Positions 47,701-58,444 of a stretch of DNA of 64,000 nucleotides are shown one piece after another; the first letter of the stretch is position 1; each line of letters begins with the position of its first letter. The notes below the pieces were generated by a model. The model had not been told where the DNA came from, ran no database searches, and saw only the letters and a program-made list of their open reading frames with translations. The DNA comes from Prunus persica. Its lineage: Eukaryota; Streptophyta; Magnoliopsida; Rosales; Rosaceae. Position numbers and translations under genes: made by a program. Location of the stretch: assembly GCF_000346465.2 (NCBI RefSeq), contig NC_034013.1, positions 3,097,912 to 3,161,911 of the forward strand. The letters run 5' to 3'.

Positions 47701-50700
47701 TTAGCATGGGAAGGTAAAGTTCTTAGATAATGTTATGCAATTAGTATGCAATGCTTGTGTTAGTTAAGTGATGAAATTCTCATTTTTCGTTTTCTTACAG
47801 GAATCTGATATGTGTGTACTCAAAGAAGCACATGAATGATGTTCCTGAGCTTACTGAAATGAAAAGAAAAGCAAATACGCGGAGTTTGAAGGAAATGGCT
47901 TTGCTGTTGAGGTACCTCAGTTGTTTTGTTTGTCTATGCATTGGTCAAAGTTGGCTTGATTATTATTAGTTGCTCTTCTTATTTTTGCTCATCATGGTCC
48001 ATGGTGCTACTACAATGTCAAGTTGTTTGTAGAAAGTGTTTTCCTTATTTGTTGTTGTTTCTTTCTTTTGTTTCCCCAGACAATGAACCCTGATCTCTTA
48101 TTCCTTTATATCTTTGTTTCCTTTGCTCTTACAGTGTTCTTTTCTTGTCTCTGTGAACCTTAGAGGGCATTATACATGTCCAGAACAAACTGAATTTTTT
48201 AAAGTACATCTCGTGGTTGTGAAAAGTGGCTAGTAACAAACTGGTGAGGAGCTATGCTGATTTTACTTGTTAGCATACTACAATGCATAGCAACTCAAGG
48301 TGGTGCTGCCCTCTTTTCTCCATGCATCCTTCTGGTACTTAATGGACACGTAACTCTGATTTTCTATATTAGCATGTCAAAATAGAGGAATTGTATCAGA
48401 AGTGAGAATGAAGATACTTTTCTTTCTTGGGGCGAGACGCAGAGAGTGAAGGTTCCTCAATGTGACTAATGCTGAATGGTATTGTCACCTTTAGGTGGAT
48501 CTGGTGGTAGGTTTGCCAAATAGGGGGGCATGATTGCTTTAATTTAAATCACTACAGGAGGTGATTGCTAAGTTCAATGATTGTAAGGGAATAATTTACA
48601 CTAAATCACAGTATTTAGCGGCCAGTGCCTGTGTTGGTAATGCTTTGGAAGTATGGTACAACTGCTGTGCAACTGAGACAAAATACCAGTCTGGTCTTTA
48701 CGTGTATAGCTTTGGATTGGCAGCTTTAAAGTTGTCAGTGATAAATATGTAGAATACAAGGTAATATGTTAAAATGCAGAAAAATTTCCCTGATATCTGG
48801 AAGGTGTGTGGGTTAAGAGATTGTTCAGCTGTTCGCTCTTATTTGCATATTTGTGGCAGTGAAAGAAAATGGCCAGAAACAGAAAGAGTTGGGTTGTAAA
48901 AGTTTTCATGGTTAATGGCATAATGTACTTTACACTGGAAACTGTTCTTTTTTTTTTTTTTTTTTTTAAGAGACAATACACTGGAAACTGTTCTTGTATT
49001 ATGGTTTTTTGTGACACGTCATGCATTTCCTTTTCTATAAGAAAACGTAAGACTCTTTGAAGTAATCAAATCTATGTGTTTTCATATGCTTTCAAATGCA
49101 GACATGTAATCAAACATGTTTAAGTGCAGGGGTGGGTCGCAAATTGTATGGATTGCACCTAGTGGTGGAAGGGACCGGCCAGATCCTGTAACAGGAGAAT
49201 GGTACCCAGTAAGCTCTTTCAACTTTATCATGCATGAGAAGTTGGATAAGAGATATTTTTGGATTTCTATTATTGATATATGTTATTTTTTATTTTCTCT
49301 AGTGATCTTTTTGTTAAAAGTTTTTATCTCGATAAGAGATTCATTGTTTCTGTGATGATTTTTATCATGCAATTGTCTCTGTAGTGTTGCTACATAAGGT
49401 CTTAAATTTCCATCCATGTGTTGTAATTGTAAATTATGGATTCAGCTCAAGCAAACCATGTACTGAGCATGGATAGAACAGGGACTCAACATCTCTAGAG
49501 GCAACCATAAATAGATTGTGGATTATTTTGAACTACACTCCAGCCTATTTTTTTGTTGAAATAATTTACTAAAGAAAATATTTACTAAATTTGACGTCAA
49601 CTTAGTTGTGGAATAGGCTACAGTTGGTTAATGTTGGCATATACTATTCCTATGACTAAGAATTTACCAATATGGAGTTGGTGGTGCTATTATATTAAGT
49701 TTTCTACTTAGCTGCAATCATTTTTTTTTTTACTGTGGTTTCTCAATGTGGATATCAAGAAGTCTTGTTACAACAATATTTGAGAAAACCAATGACTCTG
49801 TGATGTAGGATATGGGTGAATTGAGAATTTAGGTAGTTTAGCTGAAGTGGAAACAATGGAAAACAGAGAATAGAACGAACAAGGATAGGCCTGGAATCAC
49901 TCCAGGGGTTTGGCTTCACACTAAGTAGTCTCCAATCTCTGGAAAATAAACTTTTCTTTATATCTCAACAACTCAACTCCATAATGAATTACATGAGAGG
50001 GGTATTTATAGCAAACTAAAACCTAGACAATAGGATAAAAAATCCCTTGCTAAAACAGAAATTCTAACCTAAATAAAATAGGGAATTTAGAAATCCTACT
50101 AAAATCTGGAAAACTTAGAGAACAAGCTAGAAACTAATCGCAGGAATCAAAATTTGCCAGATTTAAAGACCAAATTAAATGACTTCCTCTTCCATCTCTT
50201 TCTTTTGTAAACCCTAATGGGTTTGACAAAGATGTCACTATGAATGAATTTCTTCATAATTGTTGGAACTTATGACGAGATAATTAAAATTACCAATGGC
50301 CTTTTAGTGTGATCTGTACCCAGCAAAATAGTTAGCCATGGAAGCCTTACAAGTATAATTTTTGTTCCTATATATTTTTCTTTAGAACACATTTTTACAC
50401 ACTAAAGAAACTTATTGACTGGTCAGGCACCTTTTGATGCTTCTTCACTGGACAATCTAAGAAGGCTTGCTGAACATTCTGCTGCTCCAGGGCATATATA
50501 TCCCTTAGCATTGTTGTGCCACAACATCATGCCCCCACCGCTCCAGGTTTGTTGTCTCTGTTTTGGTTTTTCCTGTGCTACTTTTCGTCTTTTGTGATAC
50601 AATTCTTTTCCAGGTGGAAAAAGAAATTGGAGAGAAGAGAATGATCTCCTTCCATGGTACTGGATTGTCGGTTGCACCAGAAATCACCTTTTCTGATATT

Positions 50701-51637
50701 TCTGCTTCCTGTCAAAATCCTGAAGAGGTGTGTGCTGTATACATGTCTTCCACTTGCCTGGTTGATGTGGATGGTTCCTGTCATATGCTTCTTGATCTTT
50801 ACATTATTTTGCAACGAAAGATCTTATGTAATTTTGCCTTTGTCATATGCATTTAAATCATGTCATCATACCATTTTACAGAACCGCTGAACAGTGTGGA
50901 AAACTTTTCTCCGCCTGTTTATTGGTGATGAACATTAGCAGTTAAGTAATAGTCATTTCCTTAGCAAGTCAACAATTATGTAATGACTGGTGCACAACCG
51001 GAATAGATTGGTCAACAATTTGTAATTGTTAAATCTCACCTTTATCCCTCGACTTTTGACCATTCTTACTCTGGTTCCTGAACTTCAAAACGTCCCAATT
51101 TTAGTCATCAAGCTATATTGTGCTACTAAAGGAAAAAAGCTGCATGCGGTTGAAAAGGTCATGTTGTTGATCACTAAAGCCCTAAAGCCTGAGAAATCCT
51201 GAGAAATTCGGCCTATGTTTTTTCAGATTTACAGGTCTTTTCAGTTTTAACTTCTGTTCGTTTCTTTTTTTCAGCTTGAGTGATCAAAATTACCTTGAAT
51301 TAGTGGTGATGTGTGTGACATACTAACTTTTTGAAGGGGGATTAACTGACACTTTCTGTGAGGGCCAAACTGGGACTTTGTTGAAGTTCAGGGACCAAAG
51401 TGCCACGTGTGTCAAAGTTCACGGCGCAAAATTGAAATTAGCTCTAATTGTTGTATAAACTTCTCTATTGTTTCTAAGTTTTCTGGCTGTTCTCTCTTGC
51501 AGGCTAGGGAGACATACACACAAGCTCTGTATAAAATTGTTACTGAACAGTACAATGTGCTCAAATCTGCTATACATTGCAAACAAGGGCTAAAGGCATC
51601 TACGCCAAATGTTTCTTTGTCACAACCATGGAATTAG
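38735..51637 (+). CDS. ATS1: Glycerol-3-phosphate acyltransferase, chloroplastic (12 exons)
   Basis: Exons are 38735-39056, 43089-43186, 44302-44388, 44511-44608, 46719-46776, 47451-47552, 47652-47713, 47801-47911, 49130-49208, 50427-50546, 50614-50727 and 51503-51637. They total 1386 nt (461 aa), all junctions GT-AG and in frame. The enzyme moves an acyl group from acyl-ACP to the sn-1 position of glycerol 3-phosphate in the plastid stroma. Residues 1 to about 90 form a Ser-rich transit peptide. The acyltransferase motif N-H-Q-T-E-A-D (H231, D236), G-D-R-V (260-263), Y-S-K-K-H (282-286) and S-G-G-R-D-R-P (324-330) are all present. The basic K-K-H and R-D-R residues match the phosphate-binding site known for the squash enzyme. 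Length and C-terminus (S-L-S-Q-P-W) fit the family. Introns, not exons, carry transposons. Confidence 0.96.
38808..38848 (+). repeat. (TTC)n microsatellite encoding poly-Ser in the transit peptide
   Basis: A TCT/TTC tract of about 13 triplets lies inside exon 1 of the GPAT gene and is read as a run of serines. Length change would alter only the disposable transit peptide. Confidence 0.9.
41465..42110 (-). mobile_element. 5'-truncated LINE insertion with target-site duplication
   Basis: Minus-strand translation gives the end of LINE ORF2 ([36 protein letters not shown]), a 3' UTR and a poly(A) tail seen as a T run at 41462-41483. The 15-bp 'gaggggccaaaattt' flanks both sides (41450-41464 and 42111-42125). 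It lies antisense in intron 1 of the GPAT gene. Confidence 0.9.
42405..42680 (+). mobile_element. Second LINE tail fragment in GPAT intron 1
   Basis: Plus-strand translation gives R-R-I-F-E-D, then [16 protein letters not shown], homologous to the LINE tails at 1003 and 41640. It is followed by a T-rich 3' UTR and a short A-rich end (about 42671-42680). Diverged, so older than the neighbouring insertion. Confidence 0.7.
42691..42712. repeat. (CA)n microsatellite
   Basis: About ten CA units in intron 1 of the GPAT gene, directly after a LINE tail. Confidence 0.9.
43187..44301. other. Intron 2 of the GPAT gene
   Basis: AT-rich, no coding family and no certain transposon seen. Confidence 0.8.
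44609..46718. other. Intron 4 of the GPAT gene
   Basis: A 2.1 kb intron with one clear MITE (46114-46259). The rest is AT-rich and I see no gene or named repeat in it. Confidence 0.85.
46114..46259. mobile_element. Hairpin MITE in GPAT intron 4
   Basis: Two arms of about 60 bp ('cctatttggagtgaaaaacc' and 'aaactagccacttgt' on the left, their complement on the right) surround a loop of about 20 bp. Arms differ at only a few positions. Flanking 'ttatagag' and 'actatgag' may be a diverged target-site duplication. It has no coding capacity; family not assigned. Confidence 0.85.
47912..49129. other. Intron 8 of the GPAT gene
   Basis: 1.2 kb, T-rich, with a T run at about 48950-48968 flanked by two copies of 'acactggaaactgttctt' (about 48931 and 48978). 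The duplication around a homopolymer suggests a small slippage or retroposition event. No gene. Confidence 0.7.
49805..50215 (-). repeat. LTR-like fragment in GPAT intron 9
   Basis: On the minus strand 'gctataaatacccctctcat' forms a TATA region followed by leader-like sequence. On the plus strand 'agtagtctccaatctctgga' and 'actccataatgaattacat' recall copia solo LTRs. Ends are not defined; no second copy in the window. Confidence 0.4.
51020..51440. mobile_element. Non-autonomous element with long imperfect inverted ends, GPAT intron 11
   Basis: 'ctctggttcctgaacttcaa' with 'cgtcccaattttag' on the left is answered on the right by 'ttgaagttcagggaccaaag' preceded by 'aaactgggac'. The phrase 'ccctgaacttcaa' is typical of the ends of non-autonomous MULE-type plant elements. 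Internal sequence has no coding domain. Confidence 0.6.
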
Positions 51638-53032
51638 TCTATCTTTAAAATATTTGCCTTCTTACTTAGCTTTAATAATCAGGTACTTTCGCAGATCCTA
51701 AATTTTACATTTAAAGTAGGATAATGATCTATTGCCTTCGTTTTCTTATATTAGTGAAACATATTTATAACTCCGAAGAAATATACAAATCTTGGATAAG
51801 GAATCCATTCATGTATATTAATTAGAGCTTATAAAACCTGTCATGAAATGCTAAACAAATAAGTGTGCACTTGACTGCAGTGAAATGTATCTAGTTTTTA
51901 ACTTTTCTATAAACGGGATAAAGTTGGCTGGCAGCATGTTTTACAGCGTTTAAGAGTATCGTGTTCATGAAATCCCTAATACAGAATCTGGAAAATCAAT
52001 GAAAGGTAGAAACAAAGATTTTCTTAGCTGATTTTTGCCCATTATAAGTTAATACTTGTGCTCATTTGGGGGCAATTGAATTTATTCCAATCCACATTGG
52101 TGATTATCTTGGTTCTTTTATTAACTAGATTTTTTTGAATCTTGCAGATTAGGACTTTACCTTAATTTTGCAAGTCCTGACCACAAAAGGCCACTGGTCC
52201 TTCGAACACAAGTATGCACTGTGCCAAGAAGATTTAATTGAAGCTGATGATAAACATAAGTTCAACGTCGTTTAGATGGAGATTCTTTTTGTTCATATGG
52301 TTTAGGCAAGAGATGGATTCTTTGGAAATTGAAGCTGTCTCGCAAGGGTTCGGTTTTTAGGTGTATACTGTAGATATGGGGCCAGTTGTTGTTGAGCAAT
52401 GTAAATTGAACTTTAGATGTTATTTTTAAATCAATAGCTCTTTCTCTAGCACCTGAGAAATCTTAAAGTTTCAAGAGAACCCTATACAGCTGAGAGAATA
52501 TTGGTGACTGCCTGCCACACAGGCAATTGCCGTCTCGTGTTCAAATTTATGCTGTTTGTACTAGTTTCAAATATTCAATGGTTTCTTTTTCTTTATTCAT
52601 CTTTTTATAAGACGTTATCAGCACAAGTATCTCTTATCTTTTCAATTCTTTTATTAAGAGTTAAATGCTGCAATGATAATTCACAACTCGAATGGTATAA
52701 CATTACGTGTATCGTTGCTCTTTATTATCCTTTTATTGGAAGTTCTGATTCACCTACGTTGGCTTCGAATTATCGTATTCAAATATCTCTGCGTGAACCT
52801 TCTTCAGCTCCTTCAACATGTGCCAATCGAAGTGTTGGCAATGAAAACAACACTTGGTTCTTGGCCTCCTCCATCTCCGACACTCTATTTTCTTCATTCT
52901 CTAATCCTCTATTTGGATGAAGGAATTGAAGATTGCATAGAATTCTAAAATGACGGAATTTAGATTTTCATGATTTCAATTTCTGGCAATTAAAGATTTC
53001 AGTGTTTGGTTTTATATATGTCGAATTTGTAA
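51638..53032. other. 3' flank of the GPAT gene
   Basis: The first part is 3' UTR, perhaps with a 3' UTR intron ('ataatcaggtactt' ... 'cttgcagattagg', about 51680-52147). The open stretches at 52501-52948 have no recognised family and are probably chance. Confidence 0.5.
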
Positions 53033-54278
53033 GAGCAAGTCCAGTGCTCTACCCAAACCCGGGCAATCGTTGGGTCCCACCAACCCGGGCAGGCCCAAGG
53101 GCAAGTCTTGTCTGGGCTTCAACCCGAGGGCGGTGATGTCACCGCTGATGTCACGGTGACTCCAGCGCACGGTAATTCAAATTTTTTTTACCGTTGGCGC
53201 GTGTAAAGCGCGCTGACAGACTCCAACGGGCATTTGACACGTGTCGCAACCGGGCCTCTCCAATCGGTTTTTTTCCAGAAATCCGACGGTCCTCGTTTTT
53301 TTGGCTAAAAAAATTCCAAAAAAATCGAAAAATTTATGTATTTTTTCCCTATAAATACCTAACCATTTTATTATTTTACACACCAAATCTTCATACAATT
53401 TCTTCTCCATCCAATATTTTTTACTCTCCACTCACATTATTCACTTTCCACACCAATTCTCCATACAAACTCTTCTCCTTCCAATATTTTCTACTCTCCA
53501 CTCACATTTTTCACTTCCCACACCAATTCTCCATACAAACTCTTCTCCTTCCAATATTTTTTACTCTCCACTCACATTTTTCTACTACTTTCCATTTGTA
53601 TTAAAAAAAAAAAACAAATGTCATCTTCTGTTGAAACCGGAAGCTCGTGGTCAACTCAGGAAGATATTGTGTTGTGTCAGTCTTGGGTGAATGTTAGTCA
53701 TGACCCTATCACGGGCAATGAGATGAAGTTCCATCATATGTGGAGCAATTTTGTCAACACTCGGGTTCTATTCGGACCGAAATGGCCTTGTCTACTAGAT
53801 GGAAACTTTTGAATAAAGAGTTAGGAAAATAGAGAAATGCCTTGACAAAAGCAAGGGAGAACACTCAAAGCGGTCAAAATCTTACCGAGGTAAAATATTT
53901 ATATTTTCCATTTTAATCAATTTAATGTAACTTTTTTATTTATTGCATATTCTATTTCTTTTTCTTGCATAATCTTTTTTTTTCTTTTTGCATTTCCAAT
54001 TTGTCTATATTTTCTTGCATAATCAATTTTATTCTTGCATTTCAAAATAGTTTATATTTTCTTGCATAATATTTTTTTTTTCTTGCACTTCCAATTATTT
54101 ATTTTTAATGGATCATCCAAGCACAAATGTGGTTCGGTGCCATGGGGCAAGGCAAAAAAAGTTTCGTGCATTTTCAATGTTGGGAAGTTGTGAAGGATTG
54201 TTCGAGATTCAAAATTATTCCCCCCGGTCCGCCGGTTGTGTTGAATGAGACGCCGCTCCACGATTCGCCATTGGACTC
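53033..54278 (+). mobile_element. PIF/Harbinger-like element, 5' part with ORF1 remnant
   Basis: Begins 'gagcaagtccagtgctc', a typical Harbinger terminus, directly after a TAA triplet (53030-53032), the usual target site. The ORF1-type protein starts at 53618 (M-S-S-S-V-E; W-S-T-Q-E-D-I-V-L-C-Q-S-W; D-P-I-T-G-N-E-M), shifts frame near 53760, reaches a donor at 53889 and resumes at about 54118 (A-Q-M-W-F-G; F-V-H-F-Q-C-W-E-V-V-K-D). This is the Myb/SANT-like, NAM-associated ORF1 family. An imperfect 78-bp-type repeat of 'ccatacaaactcttctcctt' lies at about 53400-53590. The element is cut at 54278 by Tat-like element 3; its transposase end is beyond the window. Confidence 0.75.
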
Positions 54279-54932
54279 TGTGGGAACCTAATTAAATCAA
54301 AACCCTAGGTCAAATAATTCCTTCCATTTGGGGATTATTTGACCTAATTGGAAATTATTCAATTTAATTGGGGATTACCCAATTAAATAGAATATTACCT
54401 AATCGGGTCGAGAATTAATTCTATTCCTACCCCAATTCCCAATTAAATAAGGAGTTACCCATTTAAGTTAGGAATTGATTTGATACCTACCCCAATTAGG
54501 GATTTGATTTACCCTAATGAATCAAATCCCTAATTAATCAAATCAATTCCAAATCGGGGAGGAATAATTCCTTTCCATCGACGGAATTATTCCTCTGAAA
54601 CCCTAGCCTCCGAGACTACTATAAAAGCATAGCCACACACAATGGTTGAGGTACGCCTAAATTCTTACTAAAGCTCTGCAGTAATTATTTCTCAAAAACC
54701 CTAGCCACCTCCTCTCTTTCTCTCTCTTACACGAGGCTCCGGCCACCACACACGGCTCCGGCCACCCGGTTTTCCTTGAATTACCCTACCTAACGTAGGC
54801 ATCGGAGGGCCTTTGACCAACACCCCCCGGGTGTGGTCTTTTACTCCGATCTGTTTTGCAGGGAGAAAGAGAGGTGGAGAAGACGAAGGAATCTTTGGCG
54901 AATATTCTCCTGTGAGATTATTTGTACAAACA
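54279..54932 (+). repeat. 5' LTR of Tat-like element 3
   Basis: Starts 'tgtgggaacc' and ends near 'acaaaca', just before the primer-binding site. About 654 bp. Repeated 'ggggattatttgacctaatt'-type blocks account for its extra length over the LTRs of elements 1 and 2. A TATA-like 'ctataaaagc' lies at about 54620. Confidence 0.8.
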
Positions 54933-54933
54933 A

Positions 54934-54953
54934 ATTGGTGCTTTCATTGAGAG
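54934..54953 (+). other. Primer-binding site of element 3
   Basis: 'ttggtgctttcattgagagc', identical to element 1. The tRNA primer is not assigned. Confidence 0.75.
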
Positions 54954-55843
54954 CACGAGATATATTCAAAGCGTGCTCTAAATCCATCTTTCACACATTT
55001 TTTCGGACAACCATGGTTGATACAAGACGTACGAAGAGTAACGCCACCACGATGAGCCCATCTCATGGTTTCGTGGTGGAAACCTTAATGCAACCGCACG
55101 GAATCGTGGCTGCCAACGCCTTGCAGTCGTCCTCCGGTGCTTTGCAGCAGCATTCAGCTGCTGGAATTGCAGAACAGCCGCCACATGACCCCGGGACCTC
55201 CACAGCCTTGCAGTTGCCAGCGCCGATTACAGGAGCTGCTCTGCCTCGCTGTCCTGCCGTCGTAGCACAGCAGCAGCCACACCACTCAACTACCGAATTT
55301 GCTGCTCAGCCCCATGGCTACTCCGACGTCATCCCAGTCTTGGAGCAGATCCATTCTCTCCCTCCTCTGCGATCACACTCGACATATGCACCTGTGTACG
55401 CGTCTAATGGAGCCCTAGCCCATTTGCCGTTGGGCCCGATGCACAGCACTCTACTTGACCCGCGCAGTCAGGTGGACCTTAACTCACGGGTCGATCAACT
55501 CACACAGAAGGTCGATGATTAGAACAACCTGATTGGCCAGCTACTCAGGCAGATCAACTTGAATCAAGGCCCTAACCTTGGACCCCGTGACGAGGAGATG
55601 AGGGCACACCAGCATGTCGGCGAGCAGTTCGAGAGGTCCCAGGCTGGTCAGACAAGGGCAAACCGGTAGAGGAGAGATCGAGACCGAGTAGATGAGACGC
55701 AGACAGTCGCGAGCCGTACTCTGAGCCGTTCGAGGCTAGGACCAAGGACCAATGTGCTCGAGAGGCTAGGCCCGCAGTCTAATGTCCACGCCCGCTTAGG
55801 CCCACAAGGAGCTCGAGTTCGTGAGCAGTTGCGTGACGAGCGC

Positions 55844-56251
55844 AACGACCGACGCCCACCAACCCGCTCGAGGGCCAACACGCGGCGGCAAGCTGTAGAG
55901 GAATCCTCACAAGCTCAATCTCCTAATCTGCCCCACGGGCAAGGCACCCAAGGGGATCGACCCTTGGGAACCGAGGAAGAAGTTAGCCAGTCACGCTCGA
56001 GACACCAAAGACGTCGACCTGAACGACCCTCCTTGCGGGCAGAAGATGATGATCGACGCCCACCAACCTGCTCTATGACCAACACGCGGCGACAAGATGT
56101 AGAGGAATCCTCACAAGCTCAATCTCCTAATCTGCCCCACGGGCAGAACACCCAAGGGGATCGACCCTTGGGGACCGAGGAAGAAGTTAGCGGGTCGCGC
56201 TCGAGGCACCGAAGACGCCGGCCCGAGACTCCAGTCCTGCGAGCAGAGGAC
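55844..56251 (+). repeat. 204-bp in-frame tandem duplication in gag of element 3
   Basis: A 68-codon, Arg-rich segment (D-R-R-P-P-T; E-E-S-S-Q-A-Q-S-P-N-L-P-H) occurs twice, 55844-56047 and 56048-56251. Element 2 has one copy. The frame is kept. Confidence 0.92.
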
Positions 56252-58021
56252 GTCGAGAAGCTAATAAATGATCGACTCCAAGCTCTCCAACTTAAAGGAA
56301 GCACGGAGGAGGCCCTGCATAAGGAAATTGATCGAGTTGACTGCTCACCCTTTACCGACAAAGTGGAACGAGCTCCTCCACCGAAGCGGTTCACAACGCC
56401 ATCCATCACTCCATTCAAAGGGGACTCTGACCCTGAGAGCCATTTGAGGCACTTCAAGAGCGCCATGATCCTGTACAAGGCAGACGATGCCCTGATGTGC
56501 AAAGTGTTCGCGATGACCCTGCGAGGAGCAGCTCAAGACTGGTTCCACACTCTACCGTCTGCATCGATAGGAAACTTTAAGGAGTTGGCCTTCATCTTCA
56601 CAAAGGAGTACACCTCCTACAAGACGGTCAGAAAGCATGCAGACCATCTGTTCAACCTGCGCAAGAAGTCAGACGAGTCTCTACGAGATTACCTGAGACG
56701 GTTTAAGGCTGAAAAGGCTAACATCATAGGATGCAATGACCAAGTTGCATCCTCAGGTTTCAAGAAGGGCTTGCCAACCGAGCACGAGCTATACCGAGAA
56801 CTGGCCATAACACCAAGTCAAACCTTGGCAGAAGTGTTCGCGACGGCAGAACTCTACGCACTTTGGGACGATGATCGGATCGACGCAAAGAAAGCCAGCA
56901 AGCAAGTTGATCACCCGACGAAGCAGGCAAACCAAAAGAGCAACCAGTTCGAGCAAAAAGCCAGAGATAAGCGCAGATCGCTGCCCCGAGAGGGAAGCTC
57001 AGAAATTGGGACCTTCACTGAGTTCGCTGTCCCAAGTCATCAGATCCTGGCTCAAGTGAAGGACAAGCCGTGGGTGAGGCGACCGCCACCCATGAAAGGA
57101 GACCCCTCTAAGAGGGACACCAGTAAACACTGCGCATTCCACGGAGAGCACGGTCATTACACCAACAATTGCAATGCTTGGAAAAGGCATCTTCAGGAGC
57201 TGGTCAGAGAAGGTCATTGCACAGAATTTGTCGCAAAGAAGGCCATCCAACAGATCGAGGATCGTGATGCGGCTGCCAAGGAACCTCCCCAAAAGGTCAT
57301 TCGAATCAACACCATTCTAGCGGACTCTTAGGAGTCCGGGCTGACCACCAAGGAGCACAAGAGGAAGATCGCGCAGGTGACTTATGTCTCCCAAGTCACA
57401 ACAGGAGTACCAGTTATCGTGGATACACCCATAATTGGTTTCCAGAAGAAAGACTTGATCGGGCTTGACCTGCCGCATAATGACGCCCTAGTCATCTGCA
57501 TTCAGATTGAACAAGCTGTGATCGAGCGAGTTCATGTGGATGAGGGCAGCGCAGCCAACATCTTGCAACTATCTGTCATCCAACAGATGGGATTGGAGCC
57601 CAAGATTAGCAAACTTGCAAGGTAGCTCACTGGCTTCAATGGGGCCACATCAATCACTGTTGGACTGATCGACCTTGATGTCCACTCACCCTCAGTAGTC
57701 TGCTCGCAAACCTTCATGGTCATCGACGAGATCTCCCCGTACAACGGAATCTTGGGCCGACCGTGGATCAGCAAGATCGAGGCCATCACATCTGCTCTAC
57801 ACCAGAAGATTCGCTACCCCATCCCTGGAGGCGGAATCGGGCAGATCAATAGTGACCAAGCCATGGCAAGAAGATGCACAGCTCACGGAGTCAAGAAGAG
57901 CAAGCAGGTGCAATTCACACCAGTAATGCAAGCTGCCAACGAGGCACGAAGCGCTCTCAGCAGACAAGCAAGCTCGAACGAGAAGGGAGCTGCTACCCCA
58001 CAATAGCAATTAATGAGCCAG

Positions 58022-58444
58022 GATCAAGGCGAGGGAATCCGCCCAGAAGACTCCCCTGAAAATGGTTGGAAGTCTGAGGATGACGTTGAGTTAGTACCCC
58101 CTGATCTTGGCCAGCCAGACAAAGAAGCGCAGATCAGCTCGCGCCAGAATCCAAACGAGAAAGATCAAGGCGAGGGAATCCGCCCGGAAGACTCCCCTGA
58201 AAAGGGTTGGAAGTCTGAGGATGACGTTGAGTTAGTACCCCCTGATCTTGGCCAGCCAGATAAAGAAGCGCAGATAGGCTCGCGCCAGAATCCAAACAAG
58301 AAGGATCGAGATGAGGGAATCCGCCCGGAAGGCTCCCTTGAAGAAGGTTGAAAGCCTGAGGAAGACGTTGAGTTAGTACCCCTCGATCCTAACTATCCAG
58401 ACAAGAAAGCGCGGATCGGCTCGCGCCTAAGCCCAGACGAGAAG
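58022..58444 (+). repeat. 141-bp in-frame triplication between protease and reverse transcriptase
   Basis: Three units of 47 codons (58022-58162, 58163-58303, 58304-58444) with D-Q-G-E-G-I-R-P-E-D-S and D-V-E-L-V-P-P-D. The third is more diverged and holds the stop at 58349. It lengthens the linker without breaking the frame. Confidence 0.92.

Noticed and set aside
52501..52948. Two overlapping open frames downstream of the GPAT gene
   Set aside because: Hydrophobic, low-complexity, no family match and no conserved start context.
53194..53604. A 136-codon frame before the Harbinger ORF1
   Set aside because: Formed by a pyrimidine-rich repeated leader ('ccatacaaactcttctcctt'); not related to any transposon protein.
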